The translations under genes were made by a program, and so were the position numbers. Of a stretch of 50,509 nt of DNA, positions 42,169 through 49,795 are shown piece by piece. Every line of letters starts with the position of its first letter. The first letter of the stretch is position 1. Source of the DNA: JACCQS01 sp050999295 (lineage in GTDB: Bacteria; Actinomycetota; Actinomycetes; Mycobacteriales; Geodermatophilaceae); NCBI GenBank assembly GCA_050999295.1, contig JBPCPI010000170.1:1-50509 (forward strand), given 5' to 3'. Under the pieces are notes generated by a model. The model was not told where the DNA came from, did no database searches, and worked only from the letters and a program-made list of their open reading frames with translations.

Positions 42169-42309
42169 CTGATGCATAAGGGGGACAGCCTGATGCCTGC
42201 CGCGTCACCCGTCGCCCCGATTTCGGGCCAGATAACGGGCGCGAGACCATGGCCCAGACGGAGGGCCATTTCGCGGTCCGCGATCGGGGTAGGAGTGAGG
42301 AGCCAGCCG

Positions 42310-42969
42310 TTGCTGTACGTGATGTCCCGGTTCGTCCTCAAGCCCCTGTTCTGGCTCATCTTCAGGCCGCGGGTGACCGGTCGGGAGAACGTACCCGCCA
42401 CTGGTGCGGTCATTCTGGCCAGCAATCACCTGTCCTTCATCGACAGCATCGTGATCCCGTTGGTCTCCCCGCGCAAGGTCGCCATGCTGGCCAAGGCGGA
42501 GTACTGGCGAGGCAAGGGCATCAAGGGCTGGTGGACCCGCACCCTGTTCTCGACGCTCGGGGCACAGCCGGTCGAGCGGGACACCCACCGCGCCGCCCAG
42601 GCCGCCCTGGACACCGCCATGTCCGTTCTCAGCGAGGGGGATGCCTTCGCCATCTACCCGGAGGGGACCCGCTCCAGGGACGGCAAGCTCGCCCGGGGCA
42701 AGACCGGCGTCGCGTGGCTGGCGCTGACCGCCGGCTGTCCGATCGTCCCGGTGGCGGTCACCGGAACTGACCGGATAATGCCGATCGGATCCCGTGGCCT
42801 GCGACCCCATCGGGCCACCGTCACCTTCGGAAAGCCGCTGCGATTCCCGCAGTACGCGGGACAAGCTGCCAAGGGCAAGCCGCGCCGAGAGGTGACCGAC
42901 GCGGTGATGCACGAGATTGCGGAACTGTCCGGCCAGCAGAAGGCCGGCTGGGGGGACGCCGGCCCGTGA
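42310..42969 (+). CDS. 1-acyl-glycerol-3-phosphate acyltransferase (PlsC-like)
   Basis: About 219 residues; makes phosphatidic acid in membrane lipid synthesis. The acyltransferase motifs are present: NHLSFID (HX4D), the FSTLGAQPVERD segment, YPEGTRSRDG and VPVAVTGTD. TTG 42310 is chosen because GAGGAG ends about eight bases upstream; ATG 42322 is an alternative. It overlaps the next gene as GTGA, so a lipid gene is transcribed together with tetrapyrrole genes, with no evident functional link. Confidence 0.85.
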   Translation: MLYVMSRFVLKPLFWLIFRPRVTGRENVPATGAVILASNHLSFIDSIVIPLVSPRKVAMLAKAEYWRGKGIKGWWTRTLFSTLGAQPVERDTHRAAQAALDTAMSVLSEGDAFAIYPEGTRSRDGKLARGKTGVAWLALTAGCPIVPVAVTGTDRIMPIGSRGLRPHRATVTFGKPLRFPQYAGQAAKGKPRREVTDAVMHEIAELSGQQKAGWGDAGP

Positions 42970-44243
42970 CCGGCGGCCCGCTCTTCCCGCTCGGACTTCG
43001 GCTCGGTGGCCGCCGGTGTGTGGTCGTGGGTGGTGGAGAGTTCGCCCATCGGCGGGTGAACGCCCTGCTGGATGCGGGAGCGTACGTACGGATGATCAGC
43101 CCCGAGGCGACCCCCGCCCTGGAGGCTCTGGCATCCGCCGGCTTAGTCGGCTGGGAGCGCCGGCGGTACGTGCAGGGCGATCTGGCGCAAGCCTGGTACG
43201 CCGTGGCAGCGACCGAGGACCCGGACATCGATGCGGCTGTAGCCGCCGACGCCGAAGCAGCGCAGGTGTTCTGCACCCGCGGGGATGACCCGGCCGCCAG
43301 CACCGCTGCGCTACCGGCCATCGGTCGGCATGGTGGGCACACGATCGGTGTACACAGCGAGAGTGCGCAGCCTCGCCCGGCTACTGCCCTGCGAGATCGC
43401 ATCGTCGCTGCACTGTTGGATGGCAGCATCGCTAGCGAGCCGACCGCAGCCGCCGGCATTGCCCTGGTCGGCGGCGGCCCGGGCGATCCGGGCCTGTTGA
43501 CGCTGCGTGGCCGCCAGCTACTCGGTGCGGCCGATGTCGTGATCGCTGATCATCTTGCGCCGCAATCCTTTCTGGCCTCGCTCGCCGAGGGCGTGTTGGT
43601 CATCGATGCGAGCAAGCTGCCGAACGGCCGGTCGATGGCCCAGCAGCAAATCAATGACCTGCTGGTCGAGCACGGACGGGCCGGGCGCCGGGTGGTCCGG
43701 CTCAAGGGCGGCGACCCGTTCGTCTTCGGCCGCGGGATGGAAGAAGTCCAGGCCTGCGCGGAGGCGGGTCTGCCGGTCGAAGTAGTCCCGGGCGTGAGCA
43801 GCGCGGTGGCCGTCGCGGCGATGGCCGGAATCCCGGTCACCCATCGAGGCCTGGCCCACGAGTTCGTCGTGGTCTCCGGCCACCTCGCGCCGGGCGACCC
43901 GGAGTCGCTGGTCGACTGGTCGGCGTTGGGCCGCCTGCGCGGCACGATCGTCGTCCTGATGGGCGTACGGAACGCCGGCGCGATCGCCGCGGCGCTGATT
44001 GAGCACGGCCGACTGCCGGACACGCCGGCTGCGGCCATCTGCAATGGCGGGTTAACCGGCGAGCGGGTGCTCACGATGCGGTTGGCCGACATCGGCGCGG
44101 TGGTGACCGACGAGGACGTCCGCCCGCCGGCAGTGCTGGTCATCGGCGAGGTCGCCGCCTTTGCTGCTGTCGACCCGACCCGTGCCGAGCCGACACCGGC
44201 CCATCCCGGCAGTGGCGCAGGACGTGCGGTGGTGCAGACATGA
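42966..44243 (+). CDS. CysG-like fusion: precorrin-2 dehydrogenase domain + uroporphyrinogen-III C-methyltransferase
   Basis: 425 residues. Residues about 1-160 are a SirC-like Rossmann domain (VVVGGGEFAHRRVNALLDAGA, then VAATEDPDIDAAV). Residues about 165-410 are a SUMT domain with VGGGPGDPGLLTLRG, VVRLKGGDPFVFGRG and PGVSSAVAVAAMAGIPVTHRG. The second part makes precorrin-2 from uroporphyrinogen III for B12 and siroheme. In the first, the usual GGGPVA turn is replaced by GGGEFA, so dehydrogenase activity is uncertain. GTG 42966 overlaps the plsC stop; the 3' end overlaps the next gene as ATGA. Confidence 0.9.
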   Translation: MTGGPLFPLGLRLGGRRCVVVGGGEFAHRRVNALLDAGAYVRMISPEATPALEALASAGLVGWERRRYVQGDLAQAWYAVAATEDPDIDAAVAADAEAAQVFCTRGDDPAASTAALPAIGRHGGHTIGVHSESAQPRPATALRDRIVAALLDGSIASEPTAAAGIALVGGGPGDPGLLTLRGRQLLGAADVVIADHLAPQSFLASLAEGVLVIDASKLPNGRSMAQQQINDLLVEHGRAGRRVVRLKGGDPFVFGRGMEEVQACAEAGLPVEVVPGVSSAVAVAAMAGIPVTHRGLAHEFVVVSGHLAPGDPESLVDWSALGRLRGTIVVLMGVRNAGAIAAALIEHGRLPDTPAAAICNGGLTGERVLTMRLADIGAVVTDEDVRPPAVLVIGEVAAFAAVDPTRAEPTPAHPGSGAGRAVVQT

Positions 44244-44752
44244 GCGCCGGAGCGGGAGCTTCGCCGTACCCGATCTACCCGGTGGGACTGCGGCTGGGCG
44301 GTCGCCGGGTCGTGGTCGTCGGTGGAGGTCCGGTCGGTGAGCGCCGGGTACGAGGGCTGCTGGTCGCCGGCGCAGACGTGGTCGTGCTCAGCTCATCGCT
44401 GACCGCGGCGCTGCGCGAACTCGTCGACGATGGGCGGCTGACCTGGTGGGAACGCCGGTACACAGCCGGCGATCTCAGCACCGCGTGGTACGCGATCGCG
44501 GCCACGCCCACCCCGGAAGTCAATGCGGCGATCATGGCCGAGGCCGACCGGCGCAAGATCTTCTGCGTACGTGCCGATGACGCTTCGGGGTCCTCGGCCT
44601 GGACGCTGGCGGCGGGCCAGCACGGCGATCTCACCGTCGCGGTCTCCGGCGGCGGCGATCCGCGTCGGGCGGCTGCTGCCCGGGACGCGATCGTTGCCGG
44701 GCTGGCTGACGGCACCCTCCCCGACCGGCCGTACCGCGCCTGCGAGAAGTAG
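44240..44752 (+). CDS. Precorrin-2 dehydrogenase/sirohydrochlorin ferrochelatase-like protein
   Basis: 170 residues, a stand-alone SirC-like Rossmann protein. It has VVVVGGGPVGERRVRGLLVAGA, WWERRYTAGDLSTAWYAIAAT, then IFCVRADDASGSSAWTLA and VAVSGGGDPRRAAAARD. It is clearly related to the N-terminal domain of the preceding gene, so the two form a tandem pair. The NAD turn is canonical here, but the usual acidic ATDD segment reads ATPTPE. It probably oxidises precorrin-2 to sirohydrochlorin; the split of labour with its neighbour is unknown. Confidence 0.85.
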   Translation: MSAGAGASPYPIYPVGLRLGGRRVVVVGGGPVGERRVRGLLVAGADVVVLSSSLTAALRELVDDGRLTWWERRYTAGDLSTAWYAIAATPTPEVNAAIMAEADRRKIFCVRADDASGSSAWTLAAGQHGDLTVAVSGGGDPRRAAAARDAIVAGLADGTLPDRPYRACEK

Positions 44753-44773
44753 TCGATGTCAGCCCGGATGCAC

Positions 44774-44841
44774 CTTTGCCTATCTGGTGTCGCGACACGC
44801 CGCGGTCGGTGTAGGCGTGTCTCCGCATCAGGTAGGCAAAG
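44774..44841. repeat. Long imperfect hairpin between sirC-like and PPOX genes
   Basis: CTTTGCCTATCTG (44774-44786) pairs with CAGGTAGGCAAAG (44829-44841) with one mismatch. The stem continues inward with GACACGCC/GGCGTGTC after a few mismatches, about 28 bp in all with a 12-nt loop. It lies between co-directional genes, 12 bp before the next start, and could be a terminator or an RNA regulatory element. Confidence 0.7.
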
Positions 44842-44853
44842 CGGGGTCCGCTG

Positions 44854-45300
44854 GTGCGACTGACCGAGGACGAGTGCCGGGCCCGGTTCGCCGCGGAACG
44901 GGTCGCGCACCTGGCCACCATCGCCGAAGACGGGTCACCGCGGCTCGTGCCGATCACCTTCGCCGTCGTCGGTGTCCTCGGCGCGTCCGAGGTCATCTTC
45001 TCGGCCGTGGACCACAAACCGAAGTCGACCGCCGACCTGGCCCGGATGCGCCGGATCGAGCGCGAACCGCGGGTCTGCCTGCTCGCCGATCACTACACCG
45101 AGGACTGGGCGCAATTGTGGTGGGTACGAGCCGACGCGTACGCCAACGTGCTGACCGAAGGTGCCGAGCGCGAAACGGGAATCATGTTCCTCCGCAGAAA
45201 GTACGAGCAGTACGGCCTCCAGCCCCCCGGAAAAGCAGTGATTCGGTTCGTCGTCCAGGAGTGGTCCGGATGGACAGCAAGCGCGGAGCCGAGGACGTAG
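44854..45300 (+). CDS. PPOX-class F420-dependent oxidoreductase-like protein
   Basis: 148 residues of the split-barrel flavin/F420-binding superfamily. It begins RLTEDECRARFAAERVAHLATIAEDG, with PRLVPITFAV, DHKPKSTADLARMRRIER and WWVRADAYANV. These match the actinobacterial group named TIGR03668. Relatives use F420H2 to reduce unidentified substrates. GTG 44854 is chosen; the preceding long hairpin ends 12 bp before it. Confidence 0.85.
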   Translation: MRLTEDECRARFAAERVAHLATIAEDGSPRLVPITFAVVGVLGASEVIFSAVDHKPKSTADLARMRRIEREPRVCLLADHYTEDWAQLWWVRADAYANVLTEGAERETGIMFLRRKYEQYGLQPPGKAVIRFVVQEWSGWTASAEPRT

Positions 45301-45344
45301 CCGCTTGCGCGCATGATCGAGGGTGTTCCGGGGCACGGAGCGGC

Positions 45345-46232
45345 ATGAGCATCTCGACGGCGCTGGACCGGATAGCCGATACCGGTCGGCTGGACGCATT
45401 CATCGCCCCGCTGCGCAACCTGGTCAACCGGCTGTTGCGCCCACAGGCAGTCAAGGACGTGCTGCATGGCGTGTGGCTCGGGCATCCGGTCCATCCGCCG
45501 TTGGCCCAGGTGCCGATCGGAGCCTGGATGTCCGCGGGACTGCTCGATGTGCTGCCCGGCCATCGCAAGGAAGCCCAGCTGCTGATCGCCACCGGCATCG
45601 CAGCGGCAGTTCCGACCGCGATGGCCGGAGCGGCCGACTGGTCGGAGTCCGACGTCGGTCAGCAAAGGGTTGGCATCGTGCACGCACTCATGAACACGAC
45701 AGCCCTGGCGCTCTACGTCGGCTCGCTCAGCGCTCGGACCCGAGGTAACCATGGAAGAGGACGCCTACTGGCCTACGCCGGACTGGGCGTGGCGACGGTT
45801 TCGGCCGGGATCGGCGGGCATCTGGCCTATCACCAAGCCGCCGGGGCCTCACACGCCTCGACCGCCGCGCGCGCGGTGAGCCAGGACTGGATAGACCTGG
45901 GTCTGCTGGACGACCTCCCCGAGGGGCAACCGGTGCTACGCGTGAGCACGGACAGCGACGACCGGCCCGCGCCGCTGTGCGTGCTGCGGCGCGGCGACCA
46001 GGCACAGGTTCTGGTTGACGTGTGCTCGCATCTGGGCGGGCCGTTGCACAGCGGGGAACTCATCGAGGTCGCAGGCAAGGATTGCCTGGTCTGTCCCTGG
46101 CACGGCAGCACGTTCGCAGTTGCTGACGGTCATGTCGTACGGGGCCCGGCAGTGGCGTCGGCAACCGTGTTGTCCACTCGGGTCAGCGAGGGGCGGCTGC
46201 AGGCGCGGCTGCCCGAACGGCACCTCAACTAA
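45345..46232 (+). CDS. DUF2231 membrane domain fused to a Rieske (2Fe-2S) domain
   Basis: 295 residues. The N-terminal half (about 40-165) is a DUF2231-like membrane domain with GHPVHPPLAQVPIGAWMSAGLLDVL and three to four helices. The C-terminal half is a Rieske domain with ligands in CSHLGGPL and CPWHGSTF (C-x-H...C-x2-H). It is likely membrane-bound electron transfer, and the partner is unknown. ATG 45345 follows GGAG. It is the last intact gene before the degraded region. Confidence 0.87.
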   Translation: MSISTALDRIADTGRLDAFIAPLRNLVNRLLRPQAVKDVLHGVWLGHPVHPPLAQVPIGAWMSAGLLDVLPGHRKEAQLLIATGIAAAVPTAMAGAADWSESDVGQQRVGIVHALMNTTALALYVGSLSARTRGNHGRGRLLAYAGLGVATVSAGIGGHLAYHQAAGASHASTAARAVSQDWIDLGLLDDLPEGQPVLRVSTDSDDRPAPLCVLRRGDQAQVLVDVCSHLGGPLHSGELIEVAGKDCLVCPWHGSTFAVADGHVVRGPAVASATVLSTRVSEGRLQARLPERHLN

Positions 46233-46238
46233 CCGCGG

Positions 46239-46343
46239 ATGGCCGAACATCTGGTGGACAGCGTGCTGCTGGACGTCGACGGCACACTGATCGACTCCGC
46301 CTACTTTCATGCGCTGGCCTGGCGTCGCGCGTTCGCCCAGCAT
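46239..46343 (+). pseudogene. 5' fragment of a HAD-family phosphatase gene
   Basis: The frame begins MAEHLVDSVLLDVDGTLIDS and continues AYFHALAWRRAFAQH, the standard start of a HAD hydrolase (motif I DVDGT). Homology then stops at about 46340, exactly where a 99-bp IS-like remnant begins, and an unrelated frame runs on to a stop near 46502. The cap and motifs II-IV are missing. It starts 7 bp after the Rieske gene, so it was probably co-transcribed. Confidence 0.8.
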
Positions 46344-46442
46344 GTGTCGGGCAGATCCCAAGACCGTCAGCGGGCAACTCCCATGACCGCTAGCAGGCAG
46401 CTACATGGCCGTCTCCGGGCAGCCTCCCGTGGCCGCCGACAC
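46344..46442. mobile_element. 99-bp IS21-like terminal remnant with 23-bp internal repeats
   Basis: It starts GTGTCGG and ends CCGACAC, a perfect 7-bp terminal inverted repeat. Inside are four degenerate units of about 23 bp. The first two are 46349-46371 and 46372-46394, with consensus GGGCA-x2-TCCCATGACCG. Tandem units of this sort occur at the ends of IS21-family elements in actinobacteria. No transposase gene is left. It interrupts the HAD gene. Confidence 0.6.
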
Positions 46443-46609
46443 CTGACCCCCGTTTGCCCCTGCTTATGGCACATATATGGCACAGCAGGACGGCGAACCT
46501 GATGCTGTTGTCGCTGCTCAGGAGTAGTGGGTAGCGGCCTGGAGGGTGACAAGATCGTCGCTGGGGACGACGCCCTAAGGGCGGTGATCGAGGGCAGGTG
46601 GGGGGCATG
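46443..46609. other. Non-coding junction in the degraded region
   Basis: No gene recognised. It has a direct repeat of TATGGCACA near 46465-46483 and is lower in GC around ACATATATGG than its surroundings. Confidence 0.35.
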
Positions 46610-47092
46610 ACTGCCTCCGGTCGTGCATCACGGCTCTCGGCGATCGCGAAGCCGGACACCGAACCGTGACCGACGACGCAGACCTGGTCTCCGATCCGCG
46701 GCGGGCTGACGTTGGACACGAGCGCGATCACGTCGGTCCCCGAGGGCAGGTGAGCAGCACCAGCGCATAGCCCCCGTTAAAGTCCGACCGGGTCACTTTG
46801 GCGGGGCGGCCGCCGTCGGCGCTGTGGAGGCTCACTTGCTCCGGACGGACAAGAACCTGCGCCGACCCGACCGGAGGGTCTCCTTGGGGTTCGAGCTGGC
46901 CCAGTTCGGTGATCGCAAGCGAGCCCTCGATCCGTTCGGGAAACAGCGCCACCACCCACTGCACGACCGATCTCGGCCGTGGCCGGGCGGCGATAGATAC
47001 TCCTCGGGAGTGTCCACCTGTGCAAATCGTCCGGCGTGCATGATGCCGACACGATCCTCAACAGCAGCGCCTCGTCCTGGTCGTGGGTCGCC
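46610..47092 (-). pseudogene. 3' remnant of an ABC transporter ATPase gene (with TOBE-like end)
   Basis: Minus-strand pieces in shifting frames give ATHDQDEAL, GIMHAGRFAQVDTPEEYL, WVVALFPERIEGSLAITELG, SAQVLVRPEQVSLHSADG and DVIALVSNVSPPRIGDQV. These are the tail of an importer ATPase (post-Walker B switch region, then TOBE domain) similar to ferric or thiamine uptake ATPases. The N-terminal Walker A part is absent, and several frameshifts are present. Confidence 0.75.
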
Positions 47093-47270
47093 GCTCGGTC
47101 GCGGTAAGCACCGGATTCCTGCAGCTGCTCTATTCAGGTCGGCTCACCCAGGACCAGGCCGTGGCGGTTGGGGCACACGAGGTCGGTCATCACCTGACCG
47201 GCGGCGCCAGGTACGCCCTCACGATTGTCCCTATCCGCCGGCGACGGCGCGTGGAATCGGTATCCAATCC
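47093..47270 (+). pseudogene. Fragment of an M48-type metallopeptidase gene
   Basis: The plus-strand frame reads SVAVSTGFLQLLYSGRLTQ and then AVGAHEVGHHLTGGARYAL, containing the HExxH zinc motif (HEVGH) of M48-like peptidases. Neither the N terminus nor the remaining zinc ligand is present, and the downstream residues do not resemble the family. It directly abuts the ABC ATPase remnant on the other strand, so the junction marks a rearrangement. Confidence 0.6.
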
Positions 47271-47387
47271 GTACGGCTGTCCGCTCAAGGCCGGGCCGCG
47301 ATATCGACACCTTCCTCAAGGCGTCCCGGCAGTCCGGTGGCTTACCCAGACCAGCGCGGTGGTCGGCCGCCTGGCGGGCCGTTGTCG

Positions 47388-48011
47388 TCAGGTCAGCCGG
47401 CTGCGCAGGACGTCAACGCCGTCGCCGTGAAGCTGCTCGAGAGCGGCTAGCCGTCCGCTGAGAGCACTGAGCATTGCCCCAGCCGGGCCCGACGCATCCA
47501 TGCCATCACCGGACTGCCACTGTGCATCCGTGGTCTGGAGGTGCAAGCCGGCAAGGCGATCAGCCGGCACAGGGTGTTTGCCGCGGGTGATGTCGTCCAG
47601 GACCATCCGTGCTGATGACGTTCCGAGAGCGGTGTCGATCCGCAACGGGCCGCGGACGTCGTGCGCGTGGATAGCCAGGTGCGACAACGGTGCGAGCGGC
47701 CCTGCACCAGGAACCTTGAATCCACCGGCTGTAGTTGCCGCCAGGGCATGCCGCAGCTCGTCCGGGGTGCGCCTGTCCTTCTTGGCCCAGTTCAGCGCGA
47801 GCCGGTCGAAGTTGAAGCGGGCCCTCAGCATGCGGCCGAGGAAGGCTGCTCCGCCTAGGTCGTAGGGCATCAGCAGGTGGGCCACGACGTCCCTCACGCT
47901 CCAGCCTTCGCACAAGCTTGCGACGGCCCACTTGGGTCGTTCGAGGCGTGCCAGGTCCTGCACGAGGCTGTCGCGCTCCTGCACGTAGGCTGCGTCAACG
48001 TCTTGCGCCAT
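47388..48011 (-). CDS. Maleylpyruvate isomerase N-terminal (DinB-like, mycothiol-type) family protein
   Basis: 207 residues with the DinB-like four-helix start: VQERDSLVQDLARLERPKWAVASLCEGWSVRDVVAHLLMP (shown in parts as LCEGWSVRDVVAHL). A later HAHDVRGPL supplies further metal-binding histidines. These are the signs of the TIGR03083 group, linked to mycothiol-dependent reactions in actinobacteria. Substrate unknown. It appears intact within a region of broken genes. Confidence 0.82.
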   Translation of the reverse strand: MAQDVDAAYVQERDSLVQDLARLERPKWAVASLCEGWSVRDVVAHLLMPYDLGGAAFLGRMLRARFNFDRLALNWAKKDRRTPDELRHALAATTAGGFKVPGAGPLAPLSHLAIHAHDVRGPLRIDTALGTSSARMVLDDITRGKHPVPADRLAGLHLQTTDAQWQSGDGMDASGPAGAMLSALSGRLAALEQLHGDGVDVLRSRLT

Positions 48012-48199
48012 GGAACTCCAAAGGTCTGCGAGGTTGGTGTCATGGACGTGCTGACTTGAATCTCAAAACTGATCACGGTGCGGCAACTCACTTTGACCAG
48101 GTTCCTGCTGACTCTGGCTGGAGTCGAGCCGGGGAGGGATCGGGTGGGTGCTGATCGTGATGAGTAGATGCGGCGCGGGCGGCGCGCCTGTGGTGCCGG

Positions 48200-48568
48200 T
48201 CAGGGTGTGAGTAGTTGGGTCAGGTTGACGACGTTGCCGTCACAGTCAGTGGTGTGGGCGACGCGCTGGCCCCAGGGCATGTCGTTCGGGCCTCCGGTGA
48301 CTTTGCCGCCGGCCGCCGTGACTCGCGGGAGCATGGCGTCGACATCATCCACTTCGACGCTCAGCAGGACGCGTTGCGGCACATCTGGGCCCGCGCCGGT
48401 GTCGTCGGCGACGATGCCAAGCGCGCTGGTGCCAATCCGGAGGCCGAGGTAGAAGGGCGGTCCTTCGGCTGGGACGCGGGTGGTCTCGGTGGCGCCGAAG
48501 AGTTCGGCGTAGAAGCGGGTGAGCCGGTTGAGGTTGCCGGTGAGCAGGACTGGTTGGACGACGTTCAT
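48200..48568 (-). CDS. VOC family protein
   Basis: 122 residues, one vicinal-oxygen-chelate fold: NVVQPVLLTGNLNRLTRFYAELFG, FYLGLRIGTSALGIVADD, VLLSVEVDDVDAMLPRVTAAGG, and CDGNVVNLTQL at the end. It belongs to the glyoxalase/bleomycin-resistance superfamily with no assigned substrate. It starts 3 bp after an MFS remnant on the same strand. Confidence 0.85.
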   Translation of the reverse strand: MNVVQPVLLTGNLNRLTRFYAELFGATETTRVPAEGPPFYLGLRIGTSALGIVADDTGAGPDVPQRVLLSVEVDDVDAMLPRVTAAGGKVTGGPNDMPWGQRVAHTTDCDGNVVNLTQLLTP

Positions 48569-48570
48569 TC

Positions 48571-49007
48571 CTTCTCCTTATTGTCGGGTTTGCGCGGGTG
48601 CCTTGACGTGCTCGAGGCCGGCGGCCGCCAGTAGGGCGGCGACAAGCAGCATGCCGCAGCAACCCGGAATCCGGCGGCGTAGCCGTGGGTGACGGCGGGA
48701 TCGAGGTGCTGCGCGAGCTGCTGTGTGGCGTTCTGTACGGCGGCGCCGAGGCTGGAGTCTTGCTCGGTGACCTGGTGGTGACTATGGCGGGGAAGGTGAG
48801 GCCGCAGCCGAAGCCGAGGATGAGCATGCCAGGCAGGACTCCAGTGAGGTAGTGCGTTTGAGGGCTGATTTGGCCGCTGAGGAGGAGTCCGCATGCGGTG
48901 GCGGCGAAGCCCGCTGTGAGGATCGTGCGGACGCCGAGTTTCGGCATCAAGGCGCTGCTCGCGCCGATGCCGATGCCGAGCGCGGTGGTGGCAGACGGAT
49001 CAGTCAT
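48571..49007 (-). pseudogene. 3' remnant of an MFS drug-efflux (DHA2-type) gene
   Basis: Minus-strand pieces: GIGIGASSALMPKLGVRTIL, FAATACGLLLSG, GVLPGMLILGFGCGLTFPA in one frame; then VTEQDSSLGAAVQNATQQLA and VTHGYAAGFRVAAACC in another. They match the last third of 14-helix QacA/EmrB-like transporters. The N-terminal two thirds are missing and at least one frameshift is present. Confidence 0.75.
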
Positions 49008-49133
49008 GATCTTTGTTCTCCTTCTCGTCTGACCGACGAACTAGATGAAGGCAGACGGACAGGTCAGGCTGCGTCGGTCGCCGATCGGAGCAGTGGTCGG
49101 CCATATTGACAGCAGAGGACTGTCGTGTCCGGT

Positions 49134-49795
49134 CTACTGAAGGGGCCGGCTGGTGATCGCGTTGAGGCGCCGGTGCAGGTGGCGTCGTTCGGGTTCGGTG
49201 GTTGTTCGTTCGACGGCGAGGCGGTAGGCGGCCGCTGCGTCGTTCCACCTCTCGAGGCGGGTGAGCAGTTCCGCGCGGGTCGCGTGCAGAAGATGGTGCC
49301 TTTGGAGCGGGCCGTCCGCAAGTGCATCGATCAGCGGCAGAGCGACGCCTGCGCCGTCGGCCATGGCGACCGCGACGGCCCGGTTGAGCCGGACGAACGG
49401 CGTGGGGGTCATGGTGAGCAGCTGGTCGTAGAGGCCGACGATCTGCCGCCAGTCCGTTTCGGCTGCGGTTGGCGCGGTCGCGTGACAGGCCGCGATGGCG
49501 GCCTGCACCTGGTACGGCCCGGGTTGGCGTCGTCGCAGGGCGCGCTGGAGCAGCTCGGCCCCCTCCGCGATCAGGTCGTGGTCCCACTGCGCGCGGTCCT
49601 GCGCATTCAGCAGGACGAGGTCGCCGGCGGTGTCGACGCGGGTGCGGCGGCGGGCGTCGTGCAGGAGCATCAACGCAAGCAGTCCCAGAGCCTCGGGCTC
49701 GTCCGGCATCAGGTCCGCGAGGGAGCGGGCGAGTCGGATCCCCTCCCGCGTCAGGTCCTCCCGGAGCAGCCGGTCCCCTTCAGAGGCGGCATACC
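49134..49795 (-). pseudogene. ECF42-type sigma factor gene, 5' part removed by an IS element
   Basis: The C-terminal extension typical of ECF42 sigma factors is intact: RYAASEGDRLLREDLTREGI, ADLMPDEPEALGLLALMLLHDARR, LYDQLLTMTPTPFVRLNRAVAVA and WNDAAAAYRLAVERT. The sigma2 and sigma4 regions that contact DNA are absent. The frame runs into the ISL3-type element at about 49796. The remaining fragment cannot act as a sigma factor. Confidence 0.8.

Noticed and set aside
44523..45344. N-terminal extension of the DUF2231-Rieske frame
   Set aside because: It runs out of frame through the sirC-like and PPOX genes; the ATG at 45345 has a good ribosome site.
49000..49587. 195-codon minus-strand frame over the ECF42 remnant
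   Set aside because: Arg/Pro/His-rich shadow of the sigma factor C-terminal coding sequence.
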